Source: CAVROP01 sp050008495
Lineage (GTDB): Bacteria; Acidobacteriota; Terriglobia; UBA7540
Length of the DNA: 64,000 nt
NCBI GenBank assembly: GCA_050008495.1
Contig: JBEKMN010000012.1
Span: 1-64,000 of the forward strand
Direction of reading: 5' to 3'
The notes under the pieces were generated by a model. The model was not told the DNA's origin. It saw nothing but the letters and a program-made list of their open reading frames with translations, and ran no database searches. The translations under genes were made by a program, and so were the position numbers. Shown here in pieces: positions 50,200 through 58,297 of this stretch; within the stretch, counting starts at the first letter, position 1, and each line of letters begins with the position of its first letter.

Positions 50200-51116
50200 T
50201 ACGATGTCTGGCGCTGATGGTGCATCAGTAGGAGCGCCAACGACATGGAATGGATCTTGGTCTCCGGCGGTTCCGCCCGCGAAAGCACGATCAGCGGCAC
50301 GCGCGCCCCCACGATGATCCCGCCGGACTGGCCTCCGGCAAAGTAGGTAATCGCCCGATACAGGATATTCGCCGCTTCGATGTCCGGAGCGACCAAGACG
50401 TCAGTAGCCTCGACAACCGGGCTGGCAATGCCTTTGCGGTCCGCGGCAAAGCGGCTGAGGGGAACGTCCAGGGCCAGCGGGCCTTCCAGGTAAGCGCCCG
50501 TGATCTGTCCTCGGCGGTTCATCTGCACCAGCGCCGCCGCATCCACCGTTGCCGGCATGGCCGGATTGACGAACTCCAGCGCCGCCAGCAGTACCACCTT
50601 AGGCTCCGCGATGCCCAGCGCGTGCGCCACTTCGATGGCGTTGCGGCAGATTTCCGCCTTGTTCTCCAGGGTGGGCGCAATGTTGATCGCCCCGTCGGTC
50701 ATGACCATCAGGCGGGGAATTCGAGGCGTTTGGAAAACGATGACCTGGCTCAACTGTCTTCCGGCGCGCAAGCCGCGTTCTCTGTCCAGAACCCCCCGGA
50801 TCAGGTTGGCCGTAGTCACCTTGCCCTTCATGAGCAGGTCGGCCCGGCCTTCTCGTATCAGGTCGATCCCCTGGCGAATCGAGGCGTCTTCCCCGGAGGT
50901 CGCGATCAGCGACTCGGGACGCAACCTGTAGCCCACTTTGCGAGCGGCCTCTTCAATTTTGGCGGGCTTGCCAATCAGCGTGGGCAGCGCCAGCCCCAGC
51001 GGCTCGGCTTGCGCCAAACTCTCCAACACGTCAGGATCGTGTCCTTCGATCACCGCGATTTTCGCCGGGCCAAGCTGCCGTGCGAGCGCAATCAGTTCCT
51101 CAAAGCTGTAGATCAT
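50199..51116 (-). CDS. Phosphate acetyl/butyryltransferase family enzyme
   Basis: 305 aa from the ATG at 51116, preceded by GGAGAC; the longer ORF start at 51164 is unsupported. Residues follow the Ptb/Pta fold: EELIALARQLGPAKIAVIEGHD, ADLLMKGKVTTANLIRGVLDRERGLR, MTDGAINIAPTLENKAEI, VDAAALVQMNRRG.., GPLALDVPLS, VEATDVLVAPDIEAANILYRAITYFAGGQSGGIIVGARVPLIVLSRAE. The length and the DRE-type loop favour phosphate butyryltransferase over the longer Pta. It works with the downstream kinase on acyl-CoA/acyl-phosphate exchange; branched or C3-C4 acyl groups are plausible because of the upstream synthase. Confidence 0.9.
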   Translation of the reverse strand: MIYSFEELIALARQLGPAKIAVIEGHDPDVLESLAQAEPLGLALPTLIGKPAKIEEAARKVGYRLRPESLIATSGEDASIRQGIDLIREGRADLLMKGKVTTANLIRGVLDRERGLRAGRQLSQVIVFQTPRIPRLMVMTDGAINIAPTLENKAEICRNAIEVAHALGIAEPKVVLLAALEFVNPAMPATVDAAALVQMNRRGQITGAYLEGPLALDVPLSRFAADRKGIASPVVEATDVLVAPDIEAANILYRAITYFAGGQSGGIIVGARVPLIVLSRAEPPETKIHSMSLALLLMHHQRQTS

Positions 51117-51313
51117 CAGGGTGTCTCCGGATTGAGCAGCACCTGCTGCGACGCGTCCCCTCACCCCCAGCCCCTCTCCCCCAAGGGGGGGAGGGGAGAC
51201 TCGGCCGCGGAGGGTAGCTGGCCCCGCTCGCCCCCTTGGGGGAGAGGGTGTCCGTCAGCAGACAGACGGGTGAGGGGGTGTCAGCGCCGCAAAGGGCCAA
51301 GGGCGCCAGCGTT
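51117..51313. other. Spacer with a CCCCTCTCCCCCAAGGGGG-type palindrome
   Basis: Contains CTCTCCCCCAAGGGGGGGAG and, further on, CCCCCTTGGGGGAGAGGG and GTGAGGGGGTG. These are inverted C/G-rich arms that could form a long hairpin between the synthase and acyltransferase genes. A fragment of the same family lies near 16700. Confidence 0.55.
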
Positions 51314-52549
51314 CTAGCTCGCTGCCGCGGCCCGGTTTTGCACCTGCCCGACAATGGTCTTGAATTCGTCCTCCGTGAGCAGGTCCTTCTTCTCGAACGA
51401 TTTTTCCTTCACCAGGCGCACCATTTCCAGCATGTCCTCTTCGTTGGCGGCAACACCCAGCTTCTCGCACCATTCCTGAATGGACGGCAGCCCACTGTTC
51501 TTGCCGAGTACGATGGTGACCGGCGCTTGTCCCACCAGCTCAGGAGCGAACGGAACATATTCCATAGGGCTCTTCAACCGCGCTTTACGGACAAACCCCG
51601 CTACGATCCCGGACTCCACCTGGTAGAGCATGTCGCCCACGATGGGACGGTTGCCCGGAATCTTCACCTTCGCAAGCTCCAGGACAAACCGCGAGACCTC
51701 GCACATCTTCTCGGTGCGGATCCCCAGCTTGACCCCGTACTGGCAGAGCAGCGAGAGCACCACATCTTCCATGGGAACGTTGCCCGCCCGCTCGCCCAGG
51801 CCGGTCACAGTGGTGTGCGCGACGGAGGCCCCAGCCGCAAGGCCGTAAATGGTGTTGGCCACGCCCAACCCGAAGTCTTGATGGCAGTGAATCTCCACCG
51901 GCTTCTTGAGGCGTTTGATCGCCTTCTTGACCACCGCAAAGATGGCTTCCGGCGTGCATCCGCCGAAACTGTCGGCGATGGTGAAGGAGTCCATATGGCC
52001 TTCCTCGGCCACATGCTGAACGAGGTCCAGCAGCTTTTCCACTTCCGTGCGCGTCGAGTCGATGGTGAAGAATACGGTATAAAGGCCGGCCTCCTTCGCA
52101 GCCAGCGTAGCCTCGATGGATGACTTCACGGCGCGCGCCAGGGGCCATCCATAGGCGTTCTTGATGATATGTTCGCTGGAAGGAATCTCGACAATCACGC
52201 CCTTGCACCCACACGCCTTGGCGGCTGCCACGTCACTGACCATGCAGCGGGCAAAGGTGAAGATCTCCGCTTTCAGACCCAGGTTGGCGATATCGCACAC
52301 CGCCCCCTGATCCTGCGGCGAGACCGCGGGCATGCCGGCCTCGATGCGGTGCACGCCCATCGCATCCAACCGCTTGGCGATCTCTACCTTCTCCTCGCGG
52401 CGAAACACCACGCCCGTCTGCTGTTCGCCATCGCGCAAGGTCACATCATGGATCTTGATCTTGGGCGCGAATTTGAAGCCTTTCCTCGCCTCGGGCAAAT
52501 AGCACCAGGGGCTTACAAACCACTTCTTCGTCTTCCAGGGGTGGGCCAT
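51314..52549 (-). CDS. DRE-TIM metallolyase: isopropylmalate/homocitrate/citramalate synthase family
   Basis: 411 aa from the ATG at 52549 (GGAGGAGC ahead); the upstream frame to 52651 is discounted. The HMGL-like TIM barrel is clear: KIHDVTLRDGEQQTGVVFRREEKVEIAKRL (DRE motif with R-D-G-E-Q), RIEAGMPAVSPQD, DSFTIADSFGGCTPEAI, PVEIHCHQDFGLGVANTIYGLAAGASVAHTTVTGLGERAGNVPMEDVV (HxH metal site and GxGERxGN). The last 90 residues are a communicator-like region (VLGKNSGLPSIQEW, ending FKTIVGQVQNRA) without a full LeuA regulatory domain. It condenses an acyl-CoA with a 2-keto acid; which one is not decided by sequence. Confidence 0.88.
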   Translation of the reverse strand: MAHPWKTKKWFVSPWCYLPEARKGFKFAPKIKIHDVTLRDGEQQTGVVFRREEKVEIAKRLDAMGVHRIEAGMPAVSPQDQGAVCDIANLGLKAEIFTFARCMVSDVAAAKACGCKGVIVEIPSSEHIIKNAYGWPLARAVKSSIEATLAAKEAGLYTVFFTIDSTRTEVEKLLDLVQHVAEEGHMDSFTIADSFGGCTPEAIFAVVKKAIKRLKKPVEIHCHQDFGLGVANTIYGLAAGASVAHTTVTGLGERAGNVPMEDVVLSLLCQYGVKLGIRTEKMCEVSRFVLELAKVKIPGNRPIVGDMLYQVESGIVAGFVRKARLKSPMEYVPFAPELVGQAPVTIVLGKNSGLPSIQEWCEKLGVAANEEDMLEMVRLVKEKSFEKKDLLTEDEFKTIVGQVQNRAAAAS

Positions 52550-52944
52550 AGCTCCTCCGTAGACTGTCGGAAACTGTCTCCGGCCTTGCCGCATAGGCTC
52601 GCTTTCGCGGTGCGTAAATTGGCGGATAAAGTCCCGCAGAAAGCGATTCACCGGCTTCCGGAAACCTAATAGTCTACCGCAACTTAGCTGTGTTGCGGTA
52701 GAGCTTGCCGTTCCCGCACAAACCTGTTGCGCCGGTTCGAGAATAGGCGCACAATAGGACGTGCCGTCACTGCCGGCGTTGGCGGCGTAGGTTCCGGATC
52801 GCCTGTAGTGACTTCTGGGAATTCAGGCCGGCGTGCCGAAAACCGCATGAGCGTGGGGGACGGGTTTCGCACCGAACGCACTGATTCAACTGAAGTTAGC
52901 GGCCGATCCAGCAGGGCCATCCTTCCTGATTTGGAGGAGGATTT
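52550..52944. other. Divergent intergenic region upstream of purF
   Basis: 395 bp without a convincing gene; the small antisense ORF here has no features. It should hold the promoters of the synthase operon and of purF. GGAGGAGG at 52933-52940 is the purF ribosome binding site. Confidence 0.55.
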
Positions 52945-54375
52945 TTGCAGCTCGCGTCTTCTTTCTTCCCAGTATTCTCTCTACCCGATGACAAGTTTCA
53001 CGACCATTGTGGGGTGTTCGCAGTTTATGGGCACCCCGAAGCCGCGAAACTGGCATATTTAGGTCTCTACGCGCTCCAACACCGGGGACAGGAAAGCGCC
53101 GGCATCGCTGTCTCTGACGGCGAGTCATTGACCTGCAAACGAGGGATGGGACACGTGGACGAGATCTTTCCCTCCGAGGTCATTAAAGGTTTGCCGGGGT
53201 ATCTGGCTATTGGGCACACGCGCTACTCGACGGCAGGCGACACTGACCTTAAGAACGCTCAACCCTTGAAGGTGAGCTGCAATAAGGGCCAGGTGGCCTT
53301 GGCTCATAACGGGAATTTGGTGAACGCCAGCTCAATCCGGCGCGACCTCGAAAACCGGGGCGACATCTTTCAAACCACCAGCGACACGGAAGTAATCCTG
53401 CATTTCTTTGCCCGCTCCCGACAGACCGGCATTCCTGAGGCTGTGGCGGAGGCGCTCGATAAAGTCGTGGGGGCGTACTCGCTGGTGATGCTCTTCAAGG
53501 ACAGCGTCTACGGCATCCGCGACCCGCGTGGTTTCCGCCCCCTGAGCCTGGGACAGCTTGGCGATGCATACGTGTTGGCCTCAGAGAGTTGCGCCTTCGA
53601 CCTGATTGACGCCAAGTTCATTCGCGATGTCGAGCCGGGCGAGATGGTCATTTTGGATCGGCGCGGAGTGACTTCGTTGCATTTCGCACCTCCTGCTTCG
53701 TCCGCCCAGTGCATCTTCGAGCACGTCTACTTTTCCCGCCCGGACAGCTTGGTTTTCGGACGTTCAGTGCAGGCCAGCCGCGAAATGCTGGGGCGGTTTC
53801 TCGCCCGCGAGCACCCCGCAGACGCCGACCTGGTCGTTCCGGTTCCGGATTCAGGCGTTCCGGCGGCCACAGGCTATGCCGAGGAATCAGGGATTCCGCT
53901 CAAGATCGCTTTGATCCGCAACCACTATGTCGGCCGCACGTTTATCGAGCCCAGCCAGGCGATCCGGGATTTCGGCGTCAAGTTGAAACTAAACCCCGTG
54001 CGCAGTTTGCTGGAGGGAAAGCGAGTAGTTCTGGTCGACGACTCGATCGTACGCGGCACGACCAGCCGGATGATTGTGCGGATTGTAAGAGAGGCAGGGG
54101 CCAAGGAAATTCACATGCGCATCAGTTGCCCCCCCACTACCTCCCCGTGCTTTTATGGCATTGACACGCCAACGAAAAAGGAATTAATCGCATCTACTCA
54201 TAATGTCGAGGAAATACGACAATTCCTGGGAGCTGACTCCCTAGGTTATCAGTCGCTGGAGGGTCTGCGCCGAGCGGTTGGCGATACGCAGGGACGGTTT
54301 TGCCTGGCGTGCTACACCGGGACTTATCCCACCACCGTTCAAGAGCCTCTGATTGCGATTCGAAACCGGGACTGA
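52945..54375 (+). CDS. purF: Amidophosphoribosyltransferase (first enzyme of purine synthesis)
   Basis: 476 aa. Converts PRPP and glutamine to 5-phosphoribosylamine. The start codon is TTG at 52945, well placed after GGAGGAGG; no in-frame ATG fits. The product has a 21-residue propeptide, so the N-terminal nucleophile cysteine (C22, HDHCGVFAVYGH) must be exposed by cleavage. Glutaminase blocks: LQHRGQESAGI, GHTRYSTAG, LAHNGNLVN. PRPP block: RVVLVDDSIVRGTTSRMIVRIVREAGAKE. Cysteines in ISCPPTTSPCFYG and RFCLACYTG suggest the iron-sulfur form, as in Bacillus. First of the purF-lepB-purM-purN run. Confidence 0.97.
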   Translation: MQLASSFFPVFSLPDDKFHDHCGVFAVYGHPEAAKLAYLGLYALQHRGQESAGIAVSDGESLTCKRGMGHVDEIFPSEVIKGLPGYLAIGHTRYSTAGDTDLKNAQPLKVSCNKGQVALAHNGNLVNASSIRRDLENRGDIFQTTSDTEVILHFFARSRQTGIPEAVAEALDKVVGAYSLVMLFKDSVYGIRDPRGFRPLSLGQLGDAYVLASESCAFDLIDAKFIRDVEPGEMVILDRRGVTSLHFAPPASSAQCIFEHVYFSRPDSLVFGRSVQASREMLGRFLAREHPADADLVVPVPDSGVPAATGYAEESGIPLKIALIRNHYVGRTFIEPSQAIRDFGVKLKLNPVRSLLEGKRVVLVDDSIVRGTTSRMIVRIVREAGAKEIHMRISCPPTTSPCFYGIDTPTKKELIASTHNVEEIRQFLGADSLGYQSLEGLRRAVGDTQGRFCLACYTGTYPTTVQEPLIAIRNRD

Positions 54376-54380
54376 GAGAT

Positions 54381-55244
54381 ATGGAACCGCTTGAGAAGCA
54401 AGCTGCGGAAGGGCCTGTGGCAGGGCCGCACGTTTCGGAACCTGCCGTGTCCGCTTCGCCGGAGGCGGAAGGCGGGAATCAGGACGCCAGGCCCAGGCGA
54501 CGCGAAAGTGCGTGGGAGACCGTTCGTTCTTTGTTGGTGGTTCTGCTGGGTGTGTTCTGCATCCGGACGTTCATCGCAGAAGCAACGGTGATTCCCACGG
54601 GGTCGATGGAACAAACCATCTTGATCGGCGATCATGTGTTCCTGAACAAGCTGCTCTACGGGCCTCGGTTTCCTTACACGTCGTTGCGCATTCCGCCCCT
54701 GCGCGGCGTCCACCGGCAGGACATCGTCGCTTTTCGCTATCCCAGAAATCCCTCCGTGATGTTTGTGAAACGCGTGATCGGTGTGGGCGGCGACGTGATC
54801 AGGATCGAAGACCGTAGAGTATTCGTCAACGGCCAGCCGCTCCCGGAGCCTTATAACCACTTCCAATACTCCTCAACTCTGCCCTTAAGGGACAACTTCC
54901 CTCCGCCCCTCAACGTGCTGGAAACCTTACCTGCCGCCTGGGGGCTGGACCCGTCGTGGGCGCGCGAAATGCCCAACTTCATTCGGAAGGACGGACTGCA
55001 CGTGCCCCAGGGATTCCTCTTCTGCATGGGCGACAACCGGGACAACTCTTTGGACAGCCGATTCTGGGGCTTCGTTCCGCTCGAAAACGTGGTGGGCGAA
55101 CCACTCTTTGTCTACTGGTCTTACGACGCCCCCAGCCGCGACTGGACGAGTGAGGAACTGGCTTCCCGGCTCAAATTTGACGCCTCCATCCTTTGGAACT
55201 TCTTCGCCAAGACTCGCTGGTCGAGGACGGGAAAAACCTTCTGA
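54381..55244 (+). CDS. lepB: Signal peptidase I
   Basis: 287 aa from the ATG at 54381; a longer frame overlaps the end of purF. The N-terminal 50 residues are a charged Pro/Glu-rich cytoplasmic part. One membrane helix is at about 52-72 (VRSLLVVLLGVFCIRTFI). Catalytic serine in IPTGSMEQTI, catalytic lysine in PSVMFVKRVIGVGGD, and the terminal family box CMGDNRDNSLDSRFWGFVP. A loop of about 50 residues (YNHFQYSSTLPLRDNFPPP...) is inserted between the strand after the lysine and the last box. It removes signal peptides at the outer face of the inner membrane. It starts 5 bp after purF, so it is probably co-transcribed. Confidence 0.96.
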   Translation: MEPLEKQAAEGPVAGPHVSEPAVSASPEAEGGNQDARPRRRESAWETVRSLLVVLLGVFCIRTFIAEATVIPTGSMEQTILIGDHVFLNKLLYGPRFPYTSLRIPPLRGVHRQDIVAFRYPRNPSVMFVKRVIGVGGDVIRIEDRRVFVNGQPLPEPYNHFQYSSTLPLRDNFPPPLNVLETLPAAWGLDPSWAREMPNFIRKDGLHVPQGFLFCMGDNRDNSLDSRFWGFVPLENVVGEPLFVYWSYDAPSRDWTSEELASRLKFDASILWNFFAKTRWSRTGKTF

Positions 55245-55434
55245 ATTTGTGATTTGTGATTTGCGATTTGTGATTGCCAGTGAATTGAGTGAGAACGAAC
55301 TTGAGCCAATACAGATCCAATCACAAATCACCAATCACCCATCACAAATGTGCTATTCTCTAGCGCGGTGAATTCGTGGATCGTGGCTGGAGTGCGGCAT
55401 TCACCAATCACAAATCACAAATCACCAATGACCT
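55244..55434. repeat. Spacer built from inverted 7-bp arrays (lepB-purM)
   Basis: aatttgt, gatttgt, gatttgc, gatttgt (55244-55271) are answered by caatcac, aaatcac, caatcac, ccatcac (55318-55345) and again by caatcac, aaatcac, aaatcac, caatgac (55405-55432), which ends two bases before the purM ATG. The first array begins at the lepB stop codon. A GGAGTGCGGCA fragment lies between. No Shine-Dalgarno sequence is left for purM. Confidence 0.8.
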
Positions 55435-56463
55435 ATGCTCTATCGTGATGCTGGTGTTGACATCGACGCGGCCACCGAAGCCAAAGCGTCCATCAAACTC
55501 CTGGCGCGCCAAACTTTCAACGCGCGCGTACTGAAGGAAGTCGGAGCCTTCGGCGGATTCTTCTCCATCCAGGGCCTTCCCCGTGACGCCGTCCTGATCT
55601 CGAGCATCGACGGCGTGGGAACCAAGCTCAAAATCGCCTTCGCCTTGAACCGGCATACCACCGTCGGCGCCGATCTGGTCAACCACTGCGTCAACGACAT
55701 CTCCGTTCACGGCGCGGCGCCCTTGTTCCTGCTCGACTACCTGGCGACCGGAAAAATGCACCCCGCCGTGGTCACCGACGTTGTGCGGGGCGTGGCCTCG
55801 GCTTGCCGGTCGGTGGGCTGCGCATTGATTGGCGGCGAAACCGCGGAGATGCCGGGCTTCTATCCGCCCAATGAATACGATCTGGCGGCCTGCATCATCG
55901 GCTGGGTCCGGCAGCGCGAGATCATCGACGGAAGCCGCATCTGCCCGGGAGACGCCATCGTGGGGCTTCCCTCCTGGGGATTACACACGAACGGATATTC
56001 CCTGGCACGCAAGGTCCTGCTCGAAAAGGCAGGAATCAAGCTCACCCGGCAAATACCGGAACTGGGCCGGACCCTGGGTGACGAACTGCTCGCCCCGCAC
56101 CGTTGCTATTGGAATATCCTGCGGCCACTGCTTGCCGAACGCTTGCTTAAAGGATTAGTTCATATCACCGGCGGGGGCATTACCGATAATACGCCGCGCA
56201 TACTTCCCCCAGGGGCCCGCGCAGTTGTCCGGCTGGGGAGCTGGCCGGTATTGCCGATCTTCAATTTGATCGCCCGGCTGGGGCACGTGCCGGAGCCCGA
56301 CATGCTCCGCACCTTCAACCTGGGAATTGGCATGTTGCTGATCGTGGCCAGGCGAAAACTGGCTCGCGTCACTGCATTGCTCTCGAAAGCACGGGAAAAA
56401 TTCTGGATCATCGGCGATATCCAGCATGGCAAGCCGAGCGTTAATTACATTCGCGGTTTGTGA
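55435..56463 (+). CDS. purM: Phosphoribosylformylglycinamidine cyclo-ligase (AIR synthetase)
   Basis: 342 aa. Closes the imidazole ring of AIR using ATP. Signatures in order: MLYRDAGVDIDAATEAKASIK, SSIDGVGTKLKIAF (substrate/ATP motif), HTTVGADLVNHCVNDISVHGAAPLFLLDYLATGKM, ALIGGETAEMPGFY, GDAIVGLPSWGLHTNGYSLARKVL, HITGGGITDNTPRILP. The ATG directly follows a 7-bp array and lacks a recognisable ribosome binding site, so translation may be weak or depend on RNA structure. The stop codon is the first three bases of the next 7-bp array. Confidence 0.97.
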   Translation: MLYRDAGVDIDAATEAKASIKLLARQTFNARVLKEVGAFGGFFSIQGLPRDAVLISSIDGVGTKLKIAFALNRHTTVGADLVNHCVNDISVHGAAPLFLLDYLATGKMHPAVVTDVVRGVASACRSVGCALIGGETAEMPGFYPPNEYDLAACIIGWVRQREIIDGSRICPGDAIVGLPSWGLHTNGYSLARKVLLEKAGIKLTRQIPELGRTLGDELLAPHRCYWNILRPLLAERLLKGLVHITGGGITDNTPRILPPGARAVVRLGSWPVLPIFNLIARLGHVPEPDMLRTFNLGIGMLLIVARRKLARVTALLSKAREKFWIIGDIQHGKPSVNYIRGL

Positions 56464-56544
56464 TTTGAGATTCGTGATTTGAGATCTGAGATTTGTGATT
56501 TGAGATCTGAGATTTGTGATTTGTGATTTGAGACTTGTGATTTT
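56461..56544 (+). repeat. Twelve-unit 7-bp array after purM
   Basis: Twelve consecutive units in unbroken register, all variants of TGATTTG/AGATTTG (for example tgatttg, agattcg, tgatttg, agatctg, agatttg). It starts at the purM TGA. It is the inverse of the aatcacc/aatcgca array at 56710-56779. Confidence 0.85.
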
Positions 56545-56549
56545 TCACT

Positions 56550-56666
56550 GTCATCCTGAGCGATTTTTCACTGTCATCCTGAGCGCAGCGAAGGATCTCT
56601 GCAGTTGTTTTGATTCTCGGTGCGCGATGTTGAACTGCGGCGATTCTTCGCTTCGCTCAGAATGAC
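56550..56666. repeat. GTCATCCTGAGCG palindrome between the two 7-bp arrays
   Basis: A partial left arm (56550-56562), a full left arm (56573-56604) and a right arm (56635-56666). The full arms match the copy at 28749-28842 closely. It is nested between the inverted 7-bp arrays of the purM-purN spacer. Confidence 0.75.
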
Positions 56667-56709
56667 ATGCGAAGGGAGTTGAATGACTACGAATCACCAA
56701 CAGAGCATC

Positions 56710-56779
56710 AATCACAAATCACCAATCACAAATCACCAATCGCAAATCACCAATCGCAAATCACCAATCGCAAATCACC
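56710..56779 (+). repeat. Ten-unit 7-bp array before purN
   Basis: Ten units in strict register: aatcaca, aatcacc, aatcaca, aatcacc, aatcgca, aatcacc, aatcgca, aatcacc, aatcgca, aatcacc, showing a regular two-unit alternation. Its reverse complement resembles the array at 56461-56544. An ATG at 56683 with GGGAG upstream reads through it in frame with purN. Confidence 0.85.
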
Positions 56780-56793
56780 CATGGACGGTCTTC

Positions 56794-57405
56794 ATGAAGA
56801 ATCTCGGCATCCTGCTCTCCGGGCGCGGCTCGAATTTCGAGGCGATCGCCCGCAACGTTCAGGAGGGGAAAATCCCCGCTAAGATAGCCATCGTCGTCAG
56901 CAACAAAGAGGGTGCTGCGGGCCTTGCCACGGCGAGAAGGATGGGCCTCGAAACTCGCTTCATTTCCTCCCAAGGAAAAGAACGCGAATCCTTCGATCGC
57001 GAAGTTGTTTCAGTCCTCAAGCACTTTCAAGTGGATGTGGTGTGCCTGGCAGGTTTCATGCGTATTCTCAGCCCCTATTTCGTGCGCGCGTTTCCTAGGC
57101 GCATTCTGAATATCCATCCCGCACTGCTGCCGGCTTTTCCCGGAACCGACGCGCAGAAGCAGGCTCTCGATTACGGCGTGAAATTCACGGGCTGCACAGT
57201 TCACATCGTTGACGAAGGCGTGGATTCCGGCCCCATCGTCTGCCAGGCCGTCGTCCCCGTCTTGGATGAGGACACTCCGGAATCCCTCTCCGAGCGAATC
57301 TTAAAGGAGGAGCACCGGATCTATTCGGAGGCTGTTTGCCTTCTTATCGAGGATAAGGTTCGTTTACAAGGCCGACGGCTGATCAGCAGCGCAATTGCTT
57401 CTTAA
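56794..57405 (+). CDS. purN: Phosphoribosylglycinamide formyltransferase
   Basis: 203 aa from the ATG at 56794, where homology begins. Formylates GAR using 10-formyltetrahydrofolate. Signatures: LGILLSGRGSNFEAIARNVQ, AIVVSNKEGAAGLATAR, VVCLAGFMRILSPYFVRAF, ILNIHPALLPAFPG (catalytic Asn/His), GCTVHIVDEGVDSGPIVCQAVVPV with the active-site Asp. An in-frame ATG at 56683 has the better ribosome binding site (GGGAG) and would add 37 residues encoded by the 7-bp array (periodic NHKSPITNHQSQITN). Which start is used is undecided. The 3' end overlaps the convergent kinase gene by 4 bp. Confidence 0.96.
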   Translation: MKNLGILLSGRGSNFEAIARNVQEGKIPAKIAIVVSNKEGAAGLATARRMGLETRFISSQGKERESFDREVVSVLKHFQVDVVCLAGFMRILSPYFVRAFPRRILNIHPALLPAFPGTDAQKQALDYGVKFTGCTVHIVDEGVDSGPIVCQAVVPVLDEDTPESLSERILKEEHRIYSEAVCLLIEDKVRLQGRRLISSAIAS

Positions 57406-58265
57406 GGAGCCGTTGCTCTGGTGATAGCTATCCAATCTTCGTAACTCCAGTCATCAGGCGGGTCCACCGCGACACGGGCGAACAACCAAAGTCGAATGCG
57501 CTCGCAATCAACGTCCAGCAGATCGCCCATTCGATGGATGAGCCCGATGGGATCTGACCGCAGCCTCTCAGAACAATTGAACAAGTGTTGAGTCACATCA
57601 TAAGCCGGATCGCCAATGAACGGTTTCGGGTCAATGACGAGCCAAGTCCGTCGCTTTGACCGGAGGACGTTACCGGCGTGAAGATCCGTTGCCAGCAGCA
57701 CTTCCTTGGGAGCGGTACGAGGCAGTTCGTCGAAGAGTCGCAGACCTTCGCGGACCAGGCCTGCGTCGCGCCACTTCCCGGTGTCTGCCAACGTCGCGTC
57801 GCCCCAGAACTTCATGAGGGCGGAAAGTGGTCGAAAGGGGTGGGGCGCCACGGGCGAGCGCCAGAGACGACGCAACAATCCCGCGATAACCAGATCCTGT
57901 TCGGCCTCCGGCACGGCGCGCAGCGAAGTTCCAGGATGGCAGCGCTCGAGCAGCATGGCGCCCAGCTCGTCGTCCGTCAGCAGCCGGACCGTCGGATCGC
58001 CGTCCCAGAATCGCAACCCCTCCGCTTCGTGCTCCGCCTCCAGGTGAGGCATGCCAATCTTGAGCACCGCCTCGGTCCCGTCGGCGAGCGCGGCCGGCGC
58101 TACCCAAGCGCAACTCACCTCGTTGTTATCGAATGGGGCGCCGACACTCAACGACCACCGCCGCTCGGCGCTCCGCAGAAGCTCCGGCAGCCGGTCGAGC
58201 CACGCCGCACCCTCGGGCGTCTTGCTGCAGTTCGCGACGACTCGGACCGGTATCTTCAATGTCAT
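57402..58265 (-). CDS. Aminoglycoside/hydroxyurea phosphotransferase-like kinase
   Basis: 287 aa, APH(6)/StrB-like family. Segments: EAVLKIGMPHLEAEHEAEGLRFWDGDPTVRLL (ATP-binding lysine), AMLLERCHPGTSL, EVLLATDLHAGNVLRSKRRTWLVIDPKPFIGDPAYDVTQHL (catalytic DLHxxN and metal-binding IDPK). Members phosphorylate streptomycin-type aminoglycosides or hydroxyurea; many environmental homologues have no proven resistance role. The gene stands alone and is convergent with purN with a 4-bp overlap, with no mobility signature around it, so it looks chromosomal and not freshly acquired. Confidence 0.85.
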   Translation of the reverse strand: MTLKIPVRVVANCSKTPEGAAWLDRLPELLRSAERRWSLSVGAPFDNNEVSCAWVAPAALADGTEAVLKIGMPHLEAEHEAEGLRFWDGDPTVRLLTDDELGAMLLERCHPGTSLRAVPEAEQDLVIAGLLRRLWRSPVAPHPFRPLSALMKFWGDATLADTGKWRDAGLVREGLRLFDELPRTAPKEVLLATDLHAGNVLRSKRRTWLVIDPKPFIGDPAYDVTQHLFNCSERLRSDPIGLIHRMGDLLDVDCERIRLWLFARVAVDPPDDWSYEDWIAITRATAP

Positions 58266-58297
58266 GCCATGAATCTAACCGCGCCCGTCACCTTCAT

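Noticed and set aside
52684..52920. 78-codon frame upstream of purF
   Set aside because: No ribosome binding site, atypical composition, and it occupies the likely divergent promoter region.
56461..56779. Could the regularly spaced repeats be a CRISPR array?
   Set aside because: The unit is 7 bp with no spacers, orientation reverses half-way, and no cas genes are present.
57402..58265. Recently acquired antibiotic-resistance gene
   Set aside because: The kinase is family-typical, but no integrase, transposon end or composition break surrounds it, so recent transfer is unsupported.
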